From Bog-159 sp035541265 (lineage in GTDB: Bacteria; Acidobacteriota; Terriglobia; Bryobacterales; Bryobacteraceae), in assembly GCA_035541265.1 (NCBI GenBank), contig DATKNQ010000056.1:1-64000 (forward strand): a stretch of DNA of 64,000 nt, written 5' to 3'. The translations under genes were made by a program, and so were the position numbers. The notes beneath the pieces were generated by a model. The model saw only the letters and a list, made by a program, of their open reading frames with translations. It was not told where the DNA came from and searched no databases. Each line of letters opens with the position of its first letter. The stretch's first letter is position 1. Shown here piece by piece: positions 1 to 7,923 of the stretch.

Positions 1-519
1 GCGGCTTGCCAGAGCACAACGGAACGGGCGCGGGGTGAAGTGCGCCAAGTTCATATCGACGCCCGCCTGTTGGCCGAAAGTGCGAAGGCCAAAACGAGCC
101 TGGAGGAACTTAGGAAACTTCAGGCTAAATTGGCGGCCGACCTCGCCGGGGTTCATGATAGGATGCGCGCCGATCGAGACCTCGATCGATTGTTGCGTCG
201 CCAGTATGCGGCCTATGACAAAGTGTCGGGTGCATACTCGTTGGTGATCGATGATCGCGAGCACGAGCGTGCCATGAGCGCATGTACGGGGCCGCCCAAC
301 TATGCTCATCCGCGGGATCCGCTTGTCGAATTCGAGTTCTTTGACAAGTGGAACAAGTGGATGGAGTGTTCCGAAGGCCTCAAGAATTTCTGGCCCTCTT
401 TCATACACAGACCAGAACAGCTTGGGTTCGACCCGAATGCCGACACTTTTCAATCCGCACAATCATGCCTGGCCTCCGCGGAAGACCTACTTTGGGGGCG
501 TGGAGCAAAGGCACACTAA
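1..519 (+). CDS. hypothetical protein, 5' end cut by window edge
   Basis: The reading frame is open from base 1. A GTG lies at 40, but the frame continues upstream of it without a stop, so the gene probably begins outside the window. The visible part is charged and helix-prone (many Lys, Glu, Arg and Ala at residues 10-70), then more aromatic with a W-N-K-W stretch near residue 105. I recognise no family. The stop overlaps by four bases the stop of the convergent gene at 516-821. The function is unknown. Confidence 0.5.
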   Translation, partial: AACQSTTERARGEVRQVHIDARLLAESAKAKTSLEELRKLQAKLAADLAGVHDRMRADRDLDRLLRRQYAAYDKVSGAYSLVIDDREHERAMSACTGPPNYAHPRDPLVEFEFFDKWNKWMECSEGLKNFWPSFIHRPEQLGFDPNADTFQSAQSCLASAEDLLWGRGAKAH

Positions 520-821
520 CAGGCTGACTCTTGCCTTGGTAACCGGTAGATGGCTTGCGCTGCCTCTCCGAGTTTTTCTACTTCTCCCGAATACACAAGT
601 TGGTGAAGTATGGTCTGCGAAGCATAATTTGCTCCCCCGTGGTAGCTCATTTCCATCCCAAGTTCTCTGGCAATTCGGGCATGGGACAGTCCATCTGGAT
701 TCGCTGCCAATAAGTCCAGGATGGCCTCATAAATTAATGCCAGTCCTGCTCTCGCCCGTTCACGGGGTGCCAACGCCGTGCGCGTGATCGGATTATTTTC
801 TACCTGTGACGACATCGCCAC
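516..821 (-). CDS. small winged-helix-like DNA-binding protein
   Basis: A 101-residue protein. After a polar N-terminus it has an A-I-L-D-L-L helix, then G-L-S-H-A-R-I-A-R-E-L-G, a typical helix-turn-helix segment, then T-I-L-H-Q-L-V-Y-S-G-E-V-E-K-L and a closing Y-R-L-P strand. This order matches a compact winged-helix fold. Such proteins usually act as small regulators or accessory DNA-binding subunits. The assignment is by fold pattern only, and no target or partner can be named from the neighbours. Confidence 0.5.
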   Translation of the reverse strand: MAMSSQVENNPITRTALAPRERARAGLALIYEAILDLLAANPDGLSHARIARELGMEMSYHGGANYASQTILHQLVYSGEVEKLGEAAQAIYRLPRQESAC

Positions 822-849
822 AATCCTAACACGCTGACAGATCAGCCAA

Positions 850-1395
850 CTAGACGGCCTGTTTTACCCGGCTCGCGAACTTCTTGCGGAACTTCTGCAC
901 CTTCGGCGCGACCACATACGAGCAATACGGCTGGTTTGGATTGTTGGCAAAGTACTCCTGATGATAGCCTTCGGCAATATAGAACGTCGAAGCCGGAGTA
1001 ACTTCAGTTACGATTGAATCGTGGAAGGCCCCCTCGGCACTCAGTTCGCGAATGACCTGCTCGGCCGTGGCGCGCTGCTCCTCGGAATGATAGAAGATGG
1101 CCGAGCGGTATTGCGTACCCACGTCGTTGCCCTGGCGGTTCAGCGTGGTCGGATCGTGAATGGCGAAGAAGACTTCCAGGATCTCGCGGAAGGTAACTAC
1201 ATCGGGATCGAATGTCACTTGCACGACTTCGGCATGGCCCGTGCGTCCCGTGCAGACGTCGCGATAAGTCGGGTTCGCCTGCCTTCCGCCCATATAGCCG
1301 GACTCCACGGACAGCACACCCTCCATGCCGTCATAAACCGCTTCCAGGCACCAGAAACATCCCCCTCCGAGTGTTGTGATTTCGCTTTTGGACAT
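850..1395 (-). CDS. msrA: peptide-methionine (S)-S-oxide reductase MsrA
   Basis: Reduces methionine S-sulfoxide in proteins and free methionine, with thioredoxin as the usual reductant. The catalytic G-G-C-F-W-C motif is at residues 11-16, followed by the family blocks G-Y-M-G-G, G-H-A-E-V-V-Q-V, D-P-T-T-L-N-R-Q-G-N-D-V-G-T-Q-Y-R and a C-terminal segment with H-Q-E-Y. Length of 181 residues is normal. I chose the ATG at 1395 because the upstream in-frame start would overlap the YceI gene and add residues not seen in MsrA. It ends a run of closely packed minus-strand genes. Confidence 0.95.
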   Translation of the reverse strand: MSKSEITTLGGGCFWCLEAVYDGMEGVLSVESGYMGGRQANPTYRDVCTGRTGHAEVVQVTFDPDVVTFREILEVFFAIHDPTTLNRQGNDVGTQYRSAIFYHSEEQRATAEQVIRELSAEGAFHDSIVTEVTPASTFYIAEGYHQEYFANNPNQPYCSYVVAPKVQKFRKKFASRVKQAV

Positions 1396-1399
1396 GGTC

Positions 1400-1957
1400 T
1401 TAGGGTACCGCACTCGCGTCGGCGCCGATCTCCACCTTGTCGCCCACGTGCAGGAAGAAATTGCTAGGGTTCTTCATACCCCATTTGACGTAAGGAATCG
1501 TGAAGTGCGTCTTCGCCGAGACCTGTCCGTTTGCGATGTGCACGTCGACGGGCAACGTAATCTCGTGCGCGTCGCCGTGGATGCGGAACATGCCGTGCAC
1601 CTGAATCTGCGATGCACCCTGCTGCGCAACGGCGCCGTTCACGCGATCGGGGGTGAAGACGATCTCCGGATATTTGGCACTTTGCAGCACATCCTTATGC
1701 ATGCGGCGGTCGCGGCCATCGTCGCCGCTGTTGCCCGTGGTGGCATCCACCACCACTTCGCCCGAGATCCTGCCGGTGGCCGGATCGAAGTGAATGTCAC
1801 CATGCTTCAGCTTGAAGCTGCCATGCACCGTGTGCAGCGTGGCCGACAAAGTGAATTGGATGGTGGTGTGCGCGGGGTCCAGGTGCAGATCGATTGCCTG
1901 GCCCCACGACGCGGTGGCGCAAACCGCCAGCGCTGTCAGGAGAATGTAGGAGCGCAT
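1400..1957 (-). CDS. YceI family periplasmic lipid-binding-type protein
   Basis: YceI proteins form a lipocalin-like barrel that binds polyprenoid or other amphiphilic ligands in the periplasm. The start at 1957 gives a clean signal peptide (M-R-S-Y-I-L-L-T-A-L-A-V-C-A to W-G-Q-A). The mature part opens with the family pattern D-P-A-H-T-T-I-Q-F-T-L and contains D-A-T-T-G-N, R-R-M-H-K-D-V-L and Y-P-E-I-V-F. It overlaps the end of the upstream flavoprotein gene by about 22 bases, and msrA follows at once, so the three are probably co-transcribed. Confidence 0.9.
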   Translation of the reverse strand: MRSYILLTALAVCATASWGQAIDLHLDPAHTTIQFTLSATLHTVHGSFKLKHGDIHFDPATGRISGEVVVDATTGNSGDDGRDRRMHKDVLQSAKYPEIVFTPDRVNGAVAQQGASQIQVHGMFRIHGDAHEITLPVDVHIANGQVSAKTHFTIPYVKWGMKNPSNFFLHVGDKVEIGADASAVP

Positions 1958-2961
1958 AAATGGAAAGACAACAGGGCGCCGAAGAGGCGGGGCTGGGCCG
2001 CCATAATCCGAAATGCAGGCCGGCGGAGCCACGGGCGCCGGCCGATCGAGAGCATCAGGTTCGACATCATGGTTGGACGGCGGGCCAGGTGGCGATGCAT
2101 GGTCTGATAGCGCGCCAGTCCGCCCGCTGCCAAGTTATCGGCCAGCGCGATCGCCTGATGAAACGCCAGGCACAGCCCTTCGCCCGTGATAGCGTCGACC
2201 GAGCCGGATGCATCGCCGACGAGCGCAACATTGCCGCGATAAACGCGGGGCAGGCTGCGATTGGTGGTGATCGCGCCCCGCTCCGACGTGGTGCGCTCGA
2301 CGCTGTTGAGTCGCGCGGCCAGCGTTGGAAACTGCCGAAGAGCGTCATCGAGCCGCAGGCGCGGATTCCGCGAGATGAGCACGGTACAGACCTCAGACGG
2401 GCCAGTAGGTGTGACGTAGATCTGGCAGCCGGCGCCCCAATACAATTCCATAAACTCGGTCCATGGCGCGATGCGATGATGAATGCGAAAGCCGAATCGC
2501 AGCGCGATACGGGATGTGCCTGTCAGGCCGGCCCAGCGGCGGACACGCGAGTGGAAACCATCGGCACCCACGATCCAGCGTGCCGGCACATCGGAGATGC
2601 TGCTCACGGGTGTGCCCCAAAGCATCCGTACGCCCGCCGCACTGGCCGCTTCCACCATGCGCGCATGCAGCACGGTGCGGCGCACACCCAACGCGTGGCC
2701 TTCGGGAAAATCGGATTCCACCGCCACGCCGCGATCGAGGAAACGAATGCCGCGAAAGGGATGCGCATCCGCGTCGTCCACGTGAACCCCGAGGCGGCGC
2801 AGCGCGGCAAGGCCGTCCGGCATCAACCCTTCGCCGCAAGCCTTGTCAACGGGCGGACGCTGCCCGTCCGCGACGGTGACGTCGAGGCCTTTGCGGCGCG
2901 CGGCTAAAGCAGCGGCCAGGCCGGCCGGGCCACCGCCGATGATGAAGACATCCGTGGAACG
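1936..2961 (-). CDS. FAD-dependent oxidoreductase, geranylgeranyl-reductase-like
   Basis: A flavoprotein of the p-hydroxybenzoate hydroxylase/geranylgeranyl reductase superfamily. The N-terminal dinucleotide motif is I-I-G-G-G-P-A-G. The second FAD motif is A-L-V-G-D-A-S-G-S-V-D, followed by I-T-G-E-G-L-C-L-A-F, typical of the geranylgeranyl reductase branch. The substrate cannot be told; isoprenoid reduction or hydroxylation are both possible. No strong ribosome site marks the start. I chose the TTG at 2961 (M-R-S-T-D-V-F-I-I-G) because it puts the FAD motif near the N-terminus; a TTG at 3003 is the longest alternative. The following YceI protein could be a lipid partner, which is inference. 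Confidence 0.75.
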   Translation of the reverse strand, partial: RSTDVFIIGGGPAGLAAALAARRKGLDVTVADGQRPPVDKACGEGLMPDGLAALRRLGVHVDDADAHPFRGIRFLDRGVAVESDFPEGHALGVRRTVLHARMVEAASAAGVRMLWGTPVSSISDVPARWIVGADGFHSRVRRWAGLTGTSRIALRFGFRIHHRIAPWTEFMELYWGAGCQIYVTPTGPSEVCTVLISRNPRLRLDDALRQFPTLAARLNSVERTTSERGAITTNRSLPRVYRGNVALVGDASGSVDAITGEGLCLAFHQAIALADNLAAGGLARYQTMHRHLARRPTMMSNLMLSIGRRPWLRRPAFRIMAAQPRLFGALLSFHLCAPTFS

Positions 2962-3008
2962 CAAGAACAGAAGACGCCCCGCGCCACGTCCGCGTTGCGC
3001 CAATGCTT

Positions 3009-3857
3009 TTAACTCAAGCTTTCGAGATACTGGAAGCTCTTGCGCAGCGAGTCCAGGGGATCGCCGGGGGTCTCATCCTGCTCGACGAAGTAGTGCTTCA
3101 CGCCAACCTGCTTCGCGGCGCGGATGACAGCAGGGATATCGACGGCGCCGTCGCTCAAATCGTGAAACGCGGTGCGTGGAATGTTCTCGTTGAAACGCTG
3201 CGTCACGCCCTTTTCGACATTCTTCAGATGCACCAGTGGAATGCGCGGCCCGTATTCTTTAAGTAGCGCGACCGGATCGGCGCCGCCCACCTGCACCCAC
3301 ATCACGTCGAGCTCGAGATGCACGAGTTTCGGATCGGTCGAGTGCATCAGCACGTCGAGCAGCCGGCCTTGCGGCGTGGGCTGATACTCGAATGCATGAT
3401 TGTGATAGCAGAGCTGCATGCCGCGCTGGCTCGCCTGTTCACCGGCGTGGTTCAATGTCTCGCCGAGCTTGTGAATCATCTCGACGCCGCCGCGGTCGCG
3501 CGGATCGATCCACGGGCAGACCACGTATTCGAAACCGTGCTGCTTGGCCTGGTCCAGCGCGGCCGGCAGCTTCTCCGGCTCGTGTACGAACAATTGCGGG
3601 TTCAAGTGAATGCTGGGCGTCTTGAGCGATGTTTCCTTCAGGCTGGGCCAGATGGCATCGAGACCGTCCGCGGTGCATTCCACTTCGCGATAGCCGATCT
3701 TCTCGATGGCGCGCAAGGTTTCGAGCGGCTTCTGGGGCAGGACGCGGCGAACTGTGTACAGTTGCACGCCCACGACTTTCAATGCGCGAGCTTGGAGCGT
3801 CGTGGCCGAGGCGAGGGCGGCGGTAGTCAGGAACGAGCGGCGGGATACAGATTGCAT
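3009..3857 (-). CDS. Tat-exported sugar phosphate isomerase/epimerase-type TIM barrel
   Basis: The protein begins with a Tat signal (S-R-R-S-F-L-T-T-A-A-L-A). It continues as an AP-endonuclease-2-like TIM barrel of the xylose isomerase-like superfamily, with V-G-V-Q-L-Y-T-V-R-R, Y-R-E-V-E-C, H-L-N-P-Q, C-Y-H-N-H-A-F-E-Y, L-E-L-D-V-M-W-V and V-H-L-K-N. The His, Glu and Asp residues in these motifs normally bind a divalent metal. The start at 3857 has AGGA seven bases upstream. It lies between a galactonate-dehydratase-type gene and a flavoprotein, suggesting sugar or sugar-acid metabolism at the cell envelope. Confidence 0.8.
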   Translation of the reverse strand: MQSVSRRSFLTTAALASATTLQARALKVVGVQLYTVRRVLPQKPLETLRAIEKIGYREVECTADGLDAIWPSLKETSLKTPSIHLNPQLFVHEPEKLPAALDQAKQHGFEYVVCPWIDPRDRGGVEMIHKLGETLNHAGEQASQRGMQLCYHNHAFEYQPTPQGRLLDVLMHSTDPKLVHLELDVMWVQVGGADPVALLKEYGPRIPLVHLKNVEKGVTQRFNENIPRTAFHDLSDGAVDIPAVIRAAKQVGVKHYFVEQDETPGDPLDSLRKSFQYLESLS

Positions 3858-3906
3858 GCTCATATCCTATAACGCGGCAGTTATTTTGGGCAGAGCCAGT
3901 TGCGGC

Positions 3907-5073
3907 TTACCAGTCCAAGACCGCTCCGTCGGGCGCATACACGGCCGATTGCAGAAGCTCCTGTTGGAAGGGATGCTGGGCCGCGGCCTTCTCATTCACC
4001 GTAACGCCCAGGCCCGGCGCGTCCGTGGGCAGCCAGTAGCCATCTTCGGTGCGCAGGGAACTTTCGACGACCTCCCAGCGCCACGGCACGTCGGCCAGCA
4101 TGTCTTCCTGGATCAGGAAATTCGGCGTCGAGAGCGCGAAGTGCAGCGCCGCCGCGTTGGCGATCGGGCCGAGTGGATTGTGCGGCGCCACCCCGACGTA
4201 ATATGCTTCCGCCATCGCCGAGATCTTCTTCGCTTCCAGCAGTCCGCCGCAATGACACAGATCCGGCTGGATCACGTGCGCGGCGCGCTTTTCGAACACT
4301 TCACGAAACTGGTGGCGCGTGGCGAGGCGCTCGCCGGTCGCGATGGGCACGCGCACGGCTCGGGTTACTTCAGCCAGCGCGTCGATGTTCTCCGGCGGCA
4401 CCGGCTCTTCGCAGAAATACGGCCGGTATTCCGCGATCGCGTTGATGTACTCGATCGCCACTGCAGGATAGGTGCGGCCGTGGAAATCAACCATGATATC
4501 CACGCGGTCGCCAACAGCCTCGCGTAGCCGGCTCATCACGCCGGCGAGCTTCTTCGCGTACGGCACGCCCATCAGCGGCTCGGAATACGGCACGAACACC
4601 ACCTTCACCGCGGTGTATCCGCGCGCGACGACACGCTGCGCCAGTTCGATGACGCGCGCGGCGTCGAAGCTCTCGTAGACGGCGCTCATCTCGCCGCCCC
4701 CCAGGTGCGTGTACATGCGGACGCGATCGCGCACCGCGCCGCCCAGCAGCTTGTAAACAGGCACGCCGAGATGCTTGCCCAGAATGTCCCAGCAAGCCTG
4801 CTCGATGCCGGAGATGGCGGAAAGCCCGATCACGCCGGGGCGGAAGAACGGCTGCCGGTAGAGCTTCTGGTAGAGATGCTCGATGCGCGTGGGATCGTCG
4901 CCCAGGATGAACGGCTTCAGATCTTCCACGGCGGCGGCCACCGCGCGCGTCTTCCACTCGAGCGACGCCTCGCCCCAGCCATCCAGGCCGGGCGTGCCGG
5001 TCTCCACCTTCACGAACACCCAGTTGCGCATCTGGGCGTTTACCACGACGGTCTTGATATCCGTGATCTTCAA
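3907..5073 (-). CDS. dgoD: enolase-superfamily sugar-acid dehydratase, D-galactonate dehydratase-like
   Basis: Likely dehydrates an aldonic acid to its 2-keto-3-deoxy form. Enolase-superfamily residues are visible: V-D-F-H-G-R (metal Asp plus catalytic His), C-E-E-P (metal Glu), T-G-E-R (third metal Glu) and A-P-H-N-P-L-G-P (catalytic His), the galactonate dehydratase/mannonate dehydratase pattern. About 388 residues is normal. I chose the TTG at 5073 because it forms a TTGA overlap with the stop of the upstream propeller gene and starts at L-K-I-T-D-I-K, as the family does; a longer ATG-type extension would run back into that gene. Exact substrate is not certain, so the symbol is a family guide. 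Confidence 0.8.
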   Translation of the reverse strand: MKITDIKTVVVNAQMRNWVFVKVETGTPGLDGWGEASLEWKTRAVAAAVEDLKPFILGDDPTRIEHLYQKLYRQPFFRPGVIGLSAISGIEQACWDILGKHLGVPVYKLLGGAVRDRVRMYTHLGGGEMSAVYESFDAARVIELAQRVVARGYTAVKVVFVPYSEPLMGVPYAKKLAGVMSRLREAVGDRVDIMVDFHGRTYPAVAIEYINAIAEYRPYFCEEPVPPENIDALAEVTRAVRVPIATGERLATRHQFREVFEKRAAHVIQPDLCHCGGLLEAKKISAMAEAYYVGVAPHNPLGPIANAAALHFALSTPNFLIQEDMLADVPWRWEVVESSLRTEDGYWLPTDAPGLGVTVNEKAAAQHPFQQELLQSAVYAPDGAVLDW

Positions 5074-6122
5074 GCGACTTTGCGCAGCTTCGTCACACGC
5101 CCCACTTCCACCCACTCGACGACGAAGATGTTGCCCTCGCGATCGAAACACGCGCCGTGCGGGCAGACGAACTTGCCTGGCGTGAAATGATCGCGCGTCT
5201 CCTTGCGCAGCTCGCCCCAGGTCTTCGCCGCGCTATCGTCGCCCAGATGCTCGATCACCTGGTTATTGCGATCCATCAGGGTCACACGTGCGCCCAGATC
5301 GGGAATCACGAACTCGCCGTGGCGCTCGCTAAAGTGACACGGCAGATTCACGCCGCCCACGAAGCTCACGTGTCTGCCATCGAGCGAGAAGTATTGCAGG
5401 CGCGCGTTGGCGCGATCGGCCACCAGCAGCAGCGGCTCGGGGCCGCGCAGATCCACGGTGATGCCGTGCGGGCAATCCAGCTGTCCGGCTTCTTTGCCCT
5501 TGCCGCCGAAGGTGCGGATGAACTCACCCTTGCTGTTGTACTGGTTGATGTAGCTCGATCCGTAGCCGTCGCCGATGTAGATATCGCCGTTGGGCGCAAT
5601 GGCCAGGTTAGTCGGGCTGTACTTGGTGGCGGGCTTGCCATCTTTATCGAGCTTGTAGAATTCGGATTCCTTCGGGTAGCCCAGCGTGAAGACTTCTTCG
5701 CCATCGAGCGTGGTCTTCACCATAATGGCGCGCTTGGTGTCGCACAGGTACAGAAACTCCTGCTTACCCTCTTTATGAATGTGCAGGCCGTGCGCGCCCC
5801 CCTTGAATTCCTTGCCCCACGACTTGACGAACTTGCCCTTGCGATCGAAAACCACCATGGAGTCGTGGCTTTCGCTGGCGTCGTTTACGGTGTGGTGCAC
5901 GTAAATGTGGCCTTGCGCGTCTTCGCAAACACCGTGGGTGTTGCCGTATTTGATATTGGCCGGCAGTTCGCCCCAGTCGTGCGTGCACTCGTACTTGTGA
6001 TCGCCCTCGCCCAGAATGGGCTTGGCGCTACCGGATTTGTTAGTGGCGCCCAGAATGATGGGACCATAGCCGGCTAGCGCGCCGGCCCCAATTCGGCTCA
6101 TGAAACCGCGACGGGATGTCAT
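5070..6122 (-). CDS. Tat-exported NHL-repeat beta-propeller protein
   Basis: The ATG at 6122 gives a Tat signal (T-S-R-R-G-F-M-S-R-I-G-A-G-A-L). The mature protein is a six-bladed NHL-type propeller; repeated blade signatures include N-T-H-G-V-C-E-D-A-Q-G-H-I-Y-V, T-N-L-A-I-A-P-N-G-D-I-Y-I-G-D, H-G-I-T-V-D and H-G-A-C-F-D-R-E-G-N-I-F-V-V-E. Similar proteins include peptidylglycine lyase-like and lactonase-like enzymes, so a lactonase or lyase role in sugar oxidation upstream of the dehydratase is possible but not shown. It is first in the operon with its own promoter at 6131-6159, and its stop overlaps the next start. Confidence 0.8.
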   Translation of the reverse strand: MTSRRGFMSRIGAGALAGYGPIILGATNKSGSAKPILGEGDHKYECTHDWGELPANIKYGNTHGVCEDAQGHIYVHHTVNDASESHDSMVVFDRKGKFVKSWGKEFKGGAHGLHIHKEGKQEFLYLCDTKRAIMVKTTLDGEEVFTLGYPKESEFYKLDKDGKPATKYSPTNLAIAPNGDIYIGDGYGSSYINQYNSKGEFIRTFGGKGKEAGQLDCPHGITVDLRGPEPLLLVADRANARLQYFSLDGRHVSFVGGVNLPCHFSERHGEFVIPDLGARVTLMDRNNQVIEHLGDDSAAKTWGELRKETRDHFTPGKFVCPHGACFDREGNIFVVEWVEVGRVTKLRKVA

Positions 6123-6130
6123 GGTGTCCC

Positions 6131-6159
6131 ATTTTATTCCGCCGACGGCCCGCATTCAA
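6131..6159 (-). promoter_or_regulatory. promoter of the NHL/dehydratase operon
   Basis: On the minus strand, TTGAAT (6159-6154) and TAAAAT (6136-6131) are separated by exactly 17 bases. The -10 box ends only eight bases before the ATG at 6122, so the transcript would have almost no leader. It lies in a 55-base divergent intergenic space. Confidence 0.55.
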
Positions 6160-6165
6160 GGGGCG

Positions 6166-6171
6166 TATAAT
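6166..6171 (+). promoter_or_regulatory. consensus -10 box giving a leaderless start
   Basis: A perfect TATAAT ends six bases before the ATG at 6178, placing the expected transcription start at the first base of the start codon. No good -35 hexamer is visible 17 bases upstream. Confidence 0.45.
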
Positions 6172-6177
6172 CAAGAT

Positions 6178-6450
6178 ATGGCAAGAGGTTGGGAAAGTAA
6201 AGCGGTCGAATCGCAAATTGAATCGGCAGCCGGCTCGATCCATTCTGCCCAAGACGAGCAGGTTTCACCTCAAGAATTGGAACTGCTCCGCAAGAAGGAA
6301 GGCTTAGAACTCTCTCGCACCCGTGTCCTTAGGGAACTGGAGGCGAGCCAGAATCCCCGATACCGCAGCATGATGCAGAAGGCGCTCGCAGATTTGAATT
6401 CTCAGTTATCCCGGTTGGAACACGGCGCGGTGCGTACGGCGACCGCGTAA
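6178..6450 (+). CDS. small hypothetical helical protein
   Basis: A 90-residue charged protein beginning M-A-R-G-W-E-S-K-A-V-E. The middle (S-P-Q-E-L-E-L-L-R-K-K-E-G through L-R-E-L-E-A-S to A-L-A-D-L-N-S-Q-L) looks like two amphipathic helices able to form a coiled coil. No signal peptide or catalytic motif. I chose ATG 6178 because a consensus -10 lies just upstream; the longer in-frame start at 6100 overlaps the divergent promoter. The function is unknown. Confidence 0.6.
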   Translation: MARGWESKAVESQIESAAGSIHSAQDEQVSPQELELLRKKEGLELSRTRVLRELEASQNPRYRSMMQKALADLNSQLSRLEHGAVRTATA

Positions 6451-6466
6451 CTCGCGCCGGCGCGGA

Positions 6467-6760
6467 TCAGAACGACAGCGTTCCCGTGCGCGGCTCTTCT
6501 TCACGATTCGGCAGATAGAGCGTCTTGCAGTGCTCGCAGCGGTAGATTTCTGCGTCTGCGCCGAACTTTTGTTTGACTTCGTCGCCGAAAAAGTACCAGC
6601 GCTTCAGGTGTCCGGCGCAGAGCTTACCCTTTTCATCTTTTTCGTTGCAGGCGCGCATGCGCGGAATGCGGCGCTTTACCTTGGTTCCATCGCCTAGTGT
6701 GGTAACCAATTCCGCGACCGGGACCGGCTTGTCGGAAACGGCATACTTGGGATTTGCCAT
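6467..6760 (-). CDS. hypothetical protein with a four-cysteine zinc-ribbon-like pattern
   Basis: A 97-residue soluble protein. Four cysteines lie in two groups: C-N-E-K and K-L-C-A-G-H near residues 38-48, then Y-R-C-E-H-C-K-T-L-Y near residues 73-80. The second pair is a classic C-x2-C knuckle, so a structural metal site is likely. No signal peptide. It follows the MarR gene on the same strand with 21 bases between them. I recognise no named family. Confidence 0.6.
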   Translation of the reverse strand: MANPKYAVSDKPVPVAELVTTLGDGTKVKRRIPRMRACNEKDEKGKLCAGHLKRWYFFGDEVKQKFGADAEIYRCEHCKTLYLPNREEEPRTGTLSF

Positions 6761-6781
6761 GCGAAGCCAGAGTATAACAAT

Positions 6782-7246
6782 TTAGCGGCGCGCCGTGCTT
6801 CCGGCTTCCACCACGCGGCGCAGCGTGCGCAGGCCGTCGACGATGGCGATGCGTTCCGCCGGTTTGGCGCGGCGCAGAGCGGCGGCGATCGGGTTGGCCA
6901 CGATCTCTGGCAGTGTTTCTCTGGCGTACCTGCGGACGACCTCCGATACCACGATCGTGCTGGCGCGGCCGTCGGTTTCGTCCGGTTTACGCTGCGCCAT
7001 ACCGCGCTCTTCCAGCCGGTCCACAACCCCCGAAACCGTGCTATGCGCCAGGCCCACACGGCGGCTGAGTTCTTTCAGCGTGAGACCTTCGGAGTGAAAC
7101 AGCGTTTCCATCACGCTGCGCTGGGGTCCGGTCAAGTTGCCGCGCGCGAACTCGGCTTCAACGGGCCGCCGCAGCACCTGGCGGACGGCGCGCAAATGAT
7201 CGTCGATCTCGCGCGCCATGCGATTCAGTTGCGATTCTTTCGCCAC
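6782..7246 (-). CDS. MarR family transcriptional regulator
   Basis: A 154-residue winged-helix regulator. The DNA-binding core is clear: L-T-G-P-Q-R-S-V-M-E-T-L-F, then L-T-L-K-E-L-S-R-R-V-G-L-A-H-S-T-V-S-G-V-V-D-R-L-E-E-R-G-M, followed by the wing D-E-T-D-G-R-A-S. Such proteins bind palindromic operators as dimers and release DNA on binding small phenolic or oxidised ligands. It starts two bases after the stop of the methyltransferase gene, so the pair is one operon. The two palindromes in front of that operon (7824-7854) are likely its operator, giving autoregulation. Confidence 0.88.
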   Translation of the reverse strand: MAKESQLNRMAREIDDHLRAVRQVLRRPVEAEFARGNLTGPQRSVMETLFHSEGLTLKELSRRVGLAHSTVSGVVDRLEERGMAQRKPDETDGRASTIVVSEVVRRYARETLPEIVANPIAAALRRAKPAERIAIVDGLRTLRRVVEAGSTARR

Positions 7247-7248
7247 GT

Positions 7249-7812
7249 TTACACCACGAACGGGATCAGTGCCTTTACCTCGCGCCGGTATTGCACGTAT
7301 TCCTCGCCAAACTGCGTGACCATGAAGGCCTCTTCCGCGCGCGACTTCGTGTACCAGCCGATGAAGACCAACGCGAATCCGAACAGGCAGCGCAGTTCGC
7401 CGAAGGCCAGCGCCGTGCCTGCCAAGCCGAGCAAACCGCCCGCGTAGATCGGATGCCGTACAATCGAGTATGGCCCTTGGCGGACCAGGTGATGATCCTG
7501 TTTAATCGTCACCCGGCCACTCCAGTTGCGCCCCAGCATCAGGCGCGCCCAGATGGCGAACAAGCAGCCGGCAACCGTGACGGCCAGGCCAGTCCACTCA
7601 ATGGCGGGCGATGCAGGCACGAGTCGCCAGGCCAGGAGGCCGACGCTGAGCCGCCACCAAAACACCAAAGCGAAGGCCACTGTCATGATGGTCATGTGGA
7701 TCGCGCGCGGGCCGAGCGGCTCAACGCGCGCTGCTTGTTTCACGTTCATGGATCCCAGCAGCCAGACGATTCCGGTTGCGATCCAGATCCAGTCGATGTA
7801 GCGGTGAAGCAT
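7249..7812 (-). CDS. isoprenylcysteine carboxyl methyltransferase family membrane protein
   Basis: A polytopic protein with about five hydrophobic segments. The C-terminal half has the ICMT/PEMT signature: L-V-R-Q-G-P-Y-S-I-V-R-H-P-I-Y-A-G, then E-E-A-F-M-V-T-Q-F-G-E-E-Y-V-Q-Y-R-R-E-V, which forms the SAM-binding region. Bacterial members methylate lipids or small molecules; the substrate is not known here. The ATG at 7812 is preferred over GTG at 7818 because the strong GGAGG site would overlap the GTG. Co-transcribed with the MarR gene. Confidence 0.85.
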   Translation of the reverse strand: MLHRYIDWIWIATGIVWLLGSMNVKQAARVEPLGPRAIHMTIMTVAFALVFWWRLSVGLLAWRLVPASPAIEWTGLAVTVAGCLFAIWARLMLGRNWSGRVTIKQDHHLVRQGPYSIVRHPIYAGGLLGLAGTALAFGELRCLFGFALVFIGWYTKSRAEEAFMVTQFGEEYVQYRREVKALIPFVV

Positions 7813-7823
7813 GCGCACCTCCA

Positions 7824-7854
7824 GATACGTCGTATCAGACGCGTCGTATACGAC
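7824..7854. promoter_or_regulatory. tandem palindromic operator, probably for the MarR protein
   Basis: GTCGTATACGAC at 7843-7854 is a perfect 12-base palindrome. GATAC-N3-GTATC at 7824-7836 is a second dyad, and CGTCGTAT is repeated directly at 7828 and 7842 (14 bases apart). The sites sit immediately upstream of the ribosome-binding site of the methyltransferase-MarR operon and in front of the divergent gene at 7924. Confidence 0.65.
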
Positions 7855-7923
7855 CTATATTAACACTTCTGTCTTGGGGGCCTGTGGCGTCTTCAGACGT
7901 GCCCATATGTAATGAGGCTCAAT

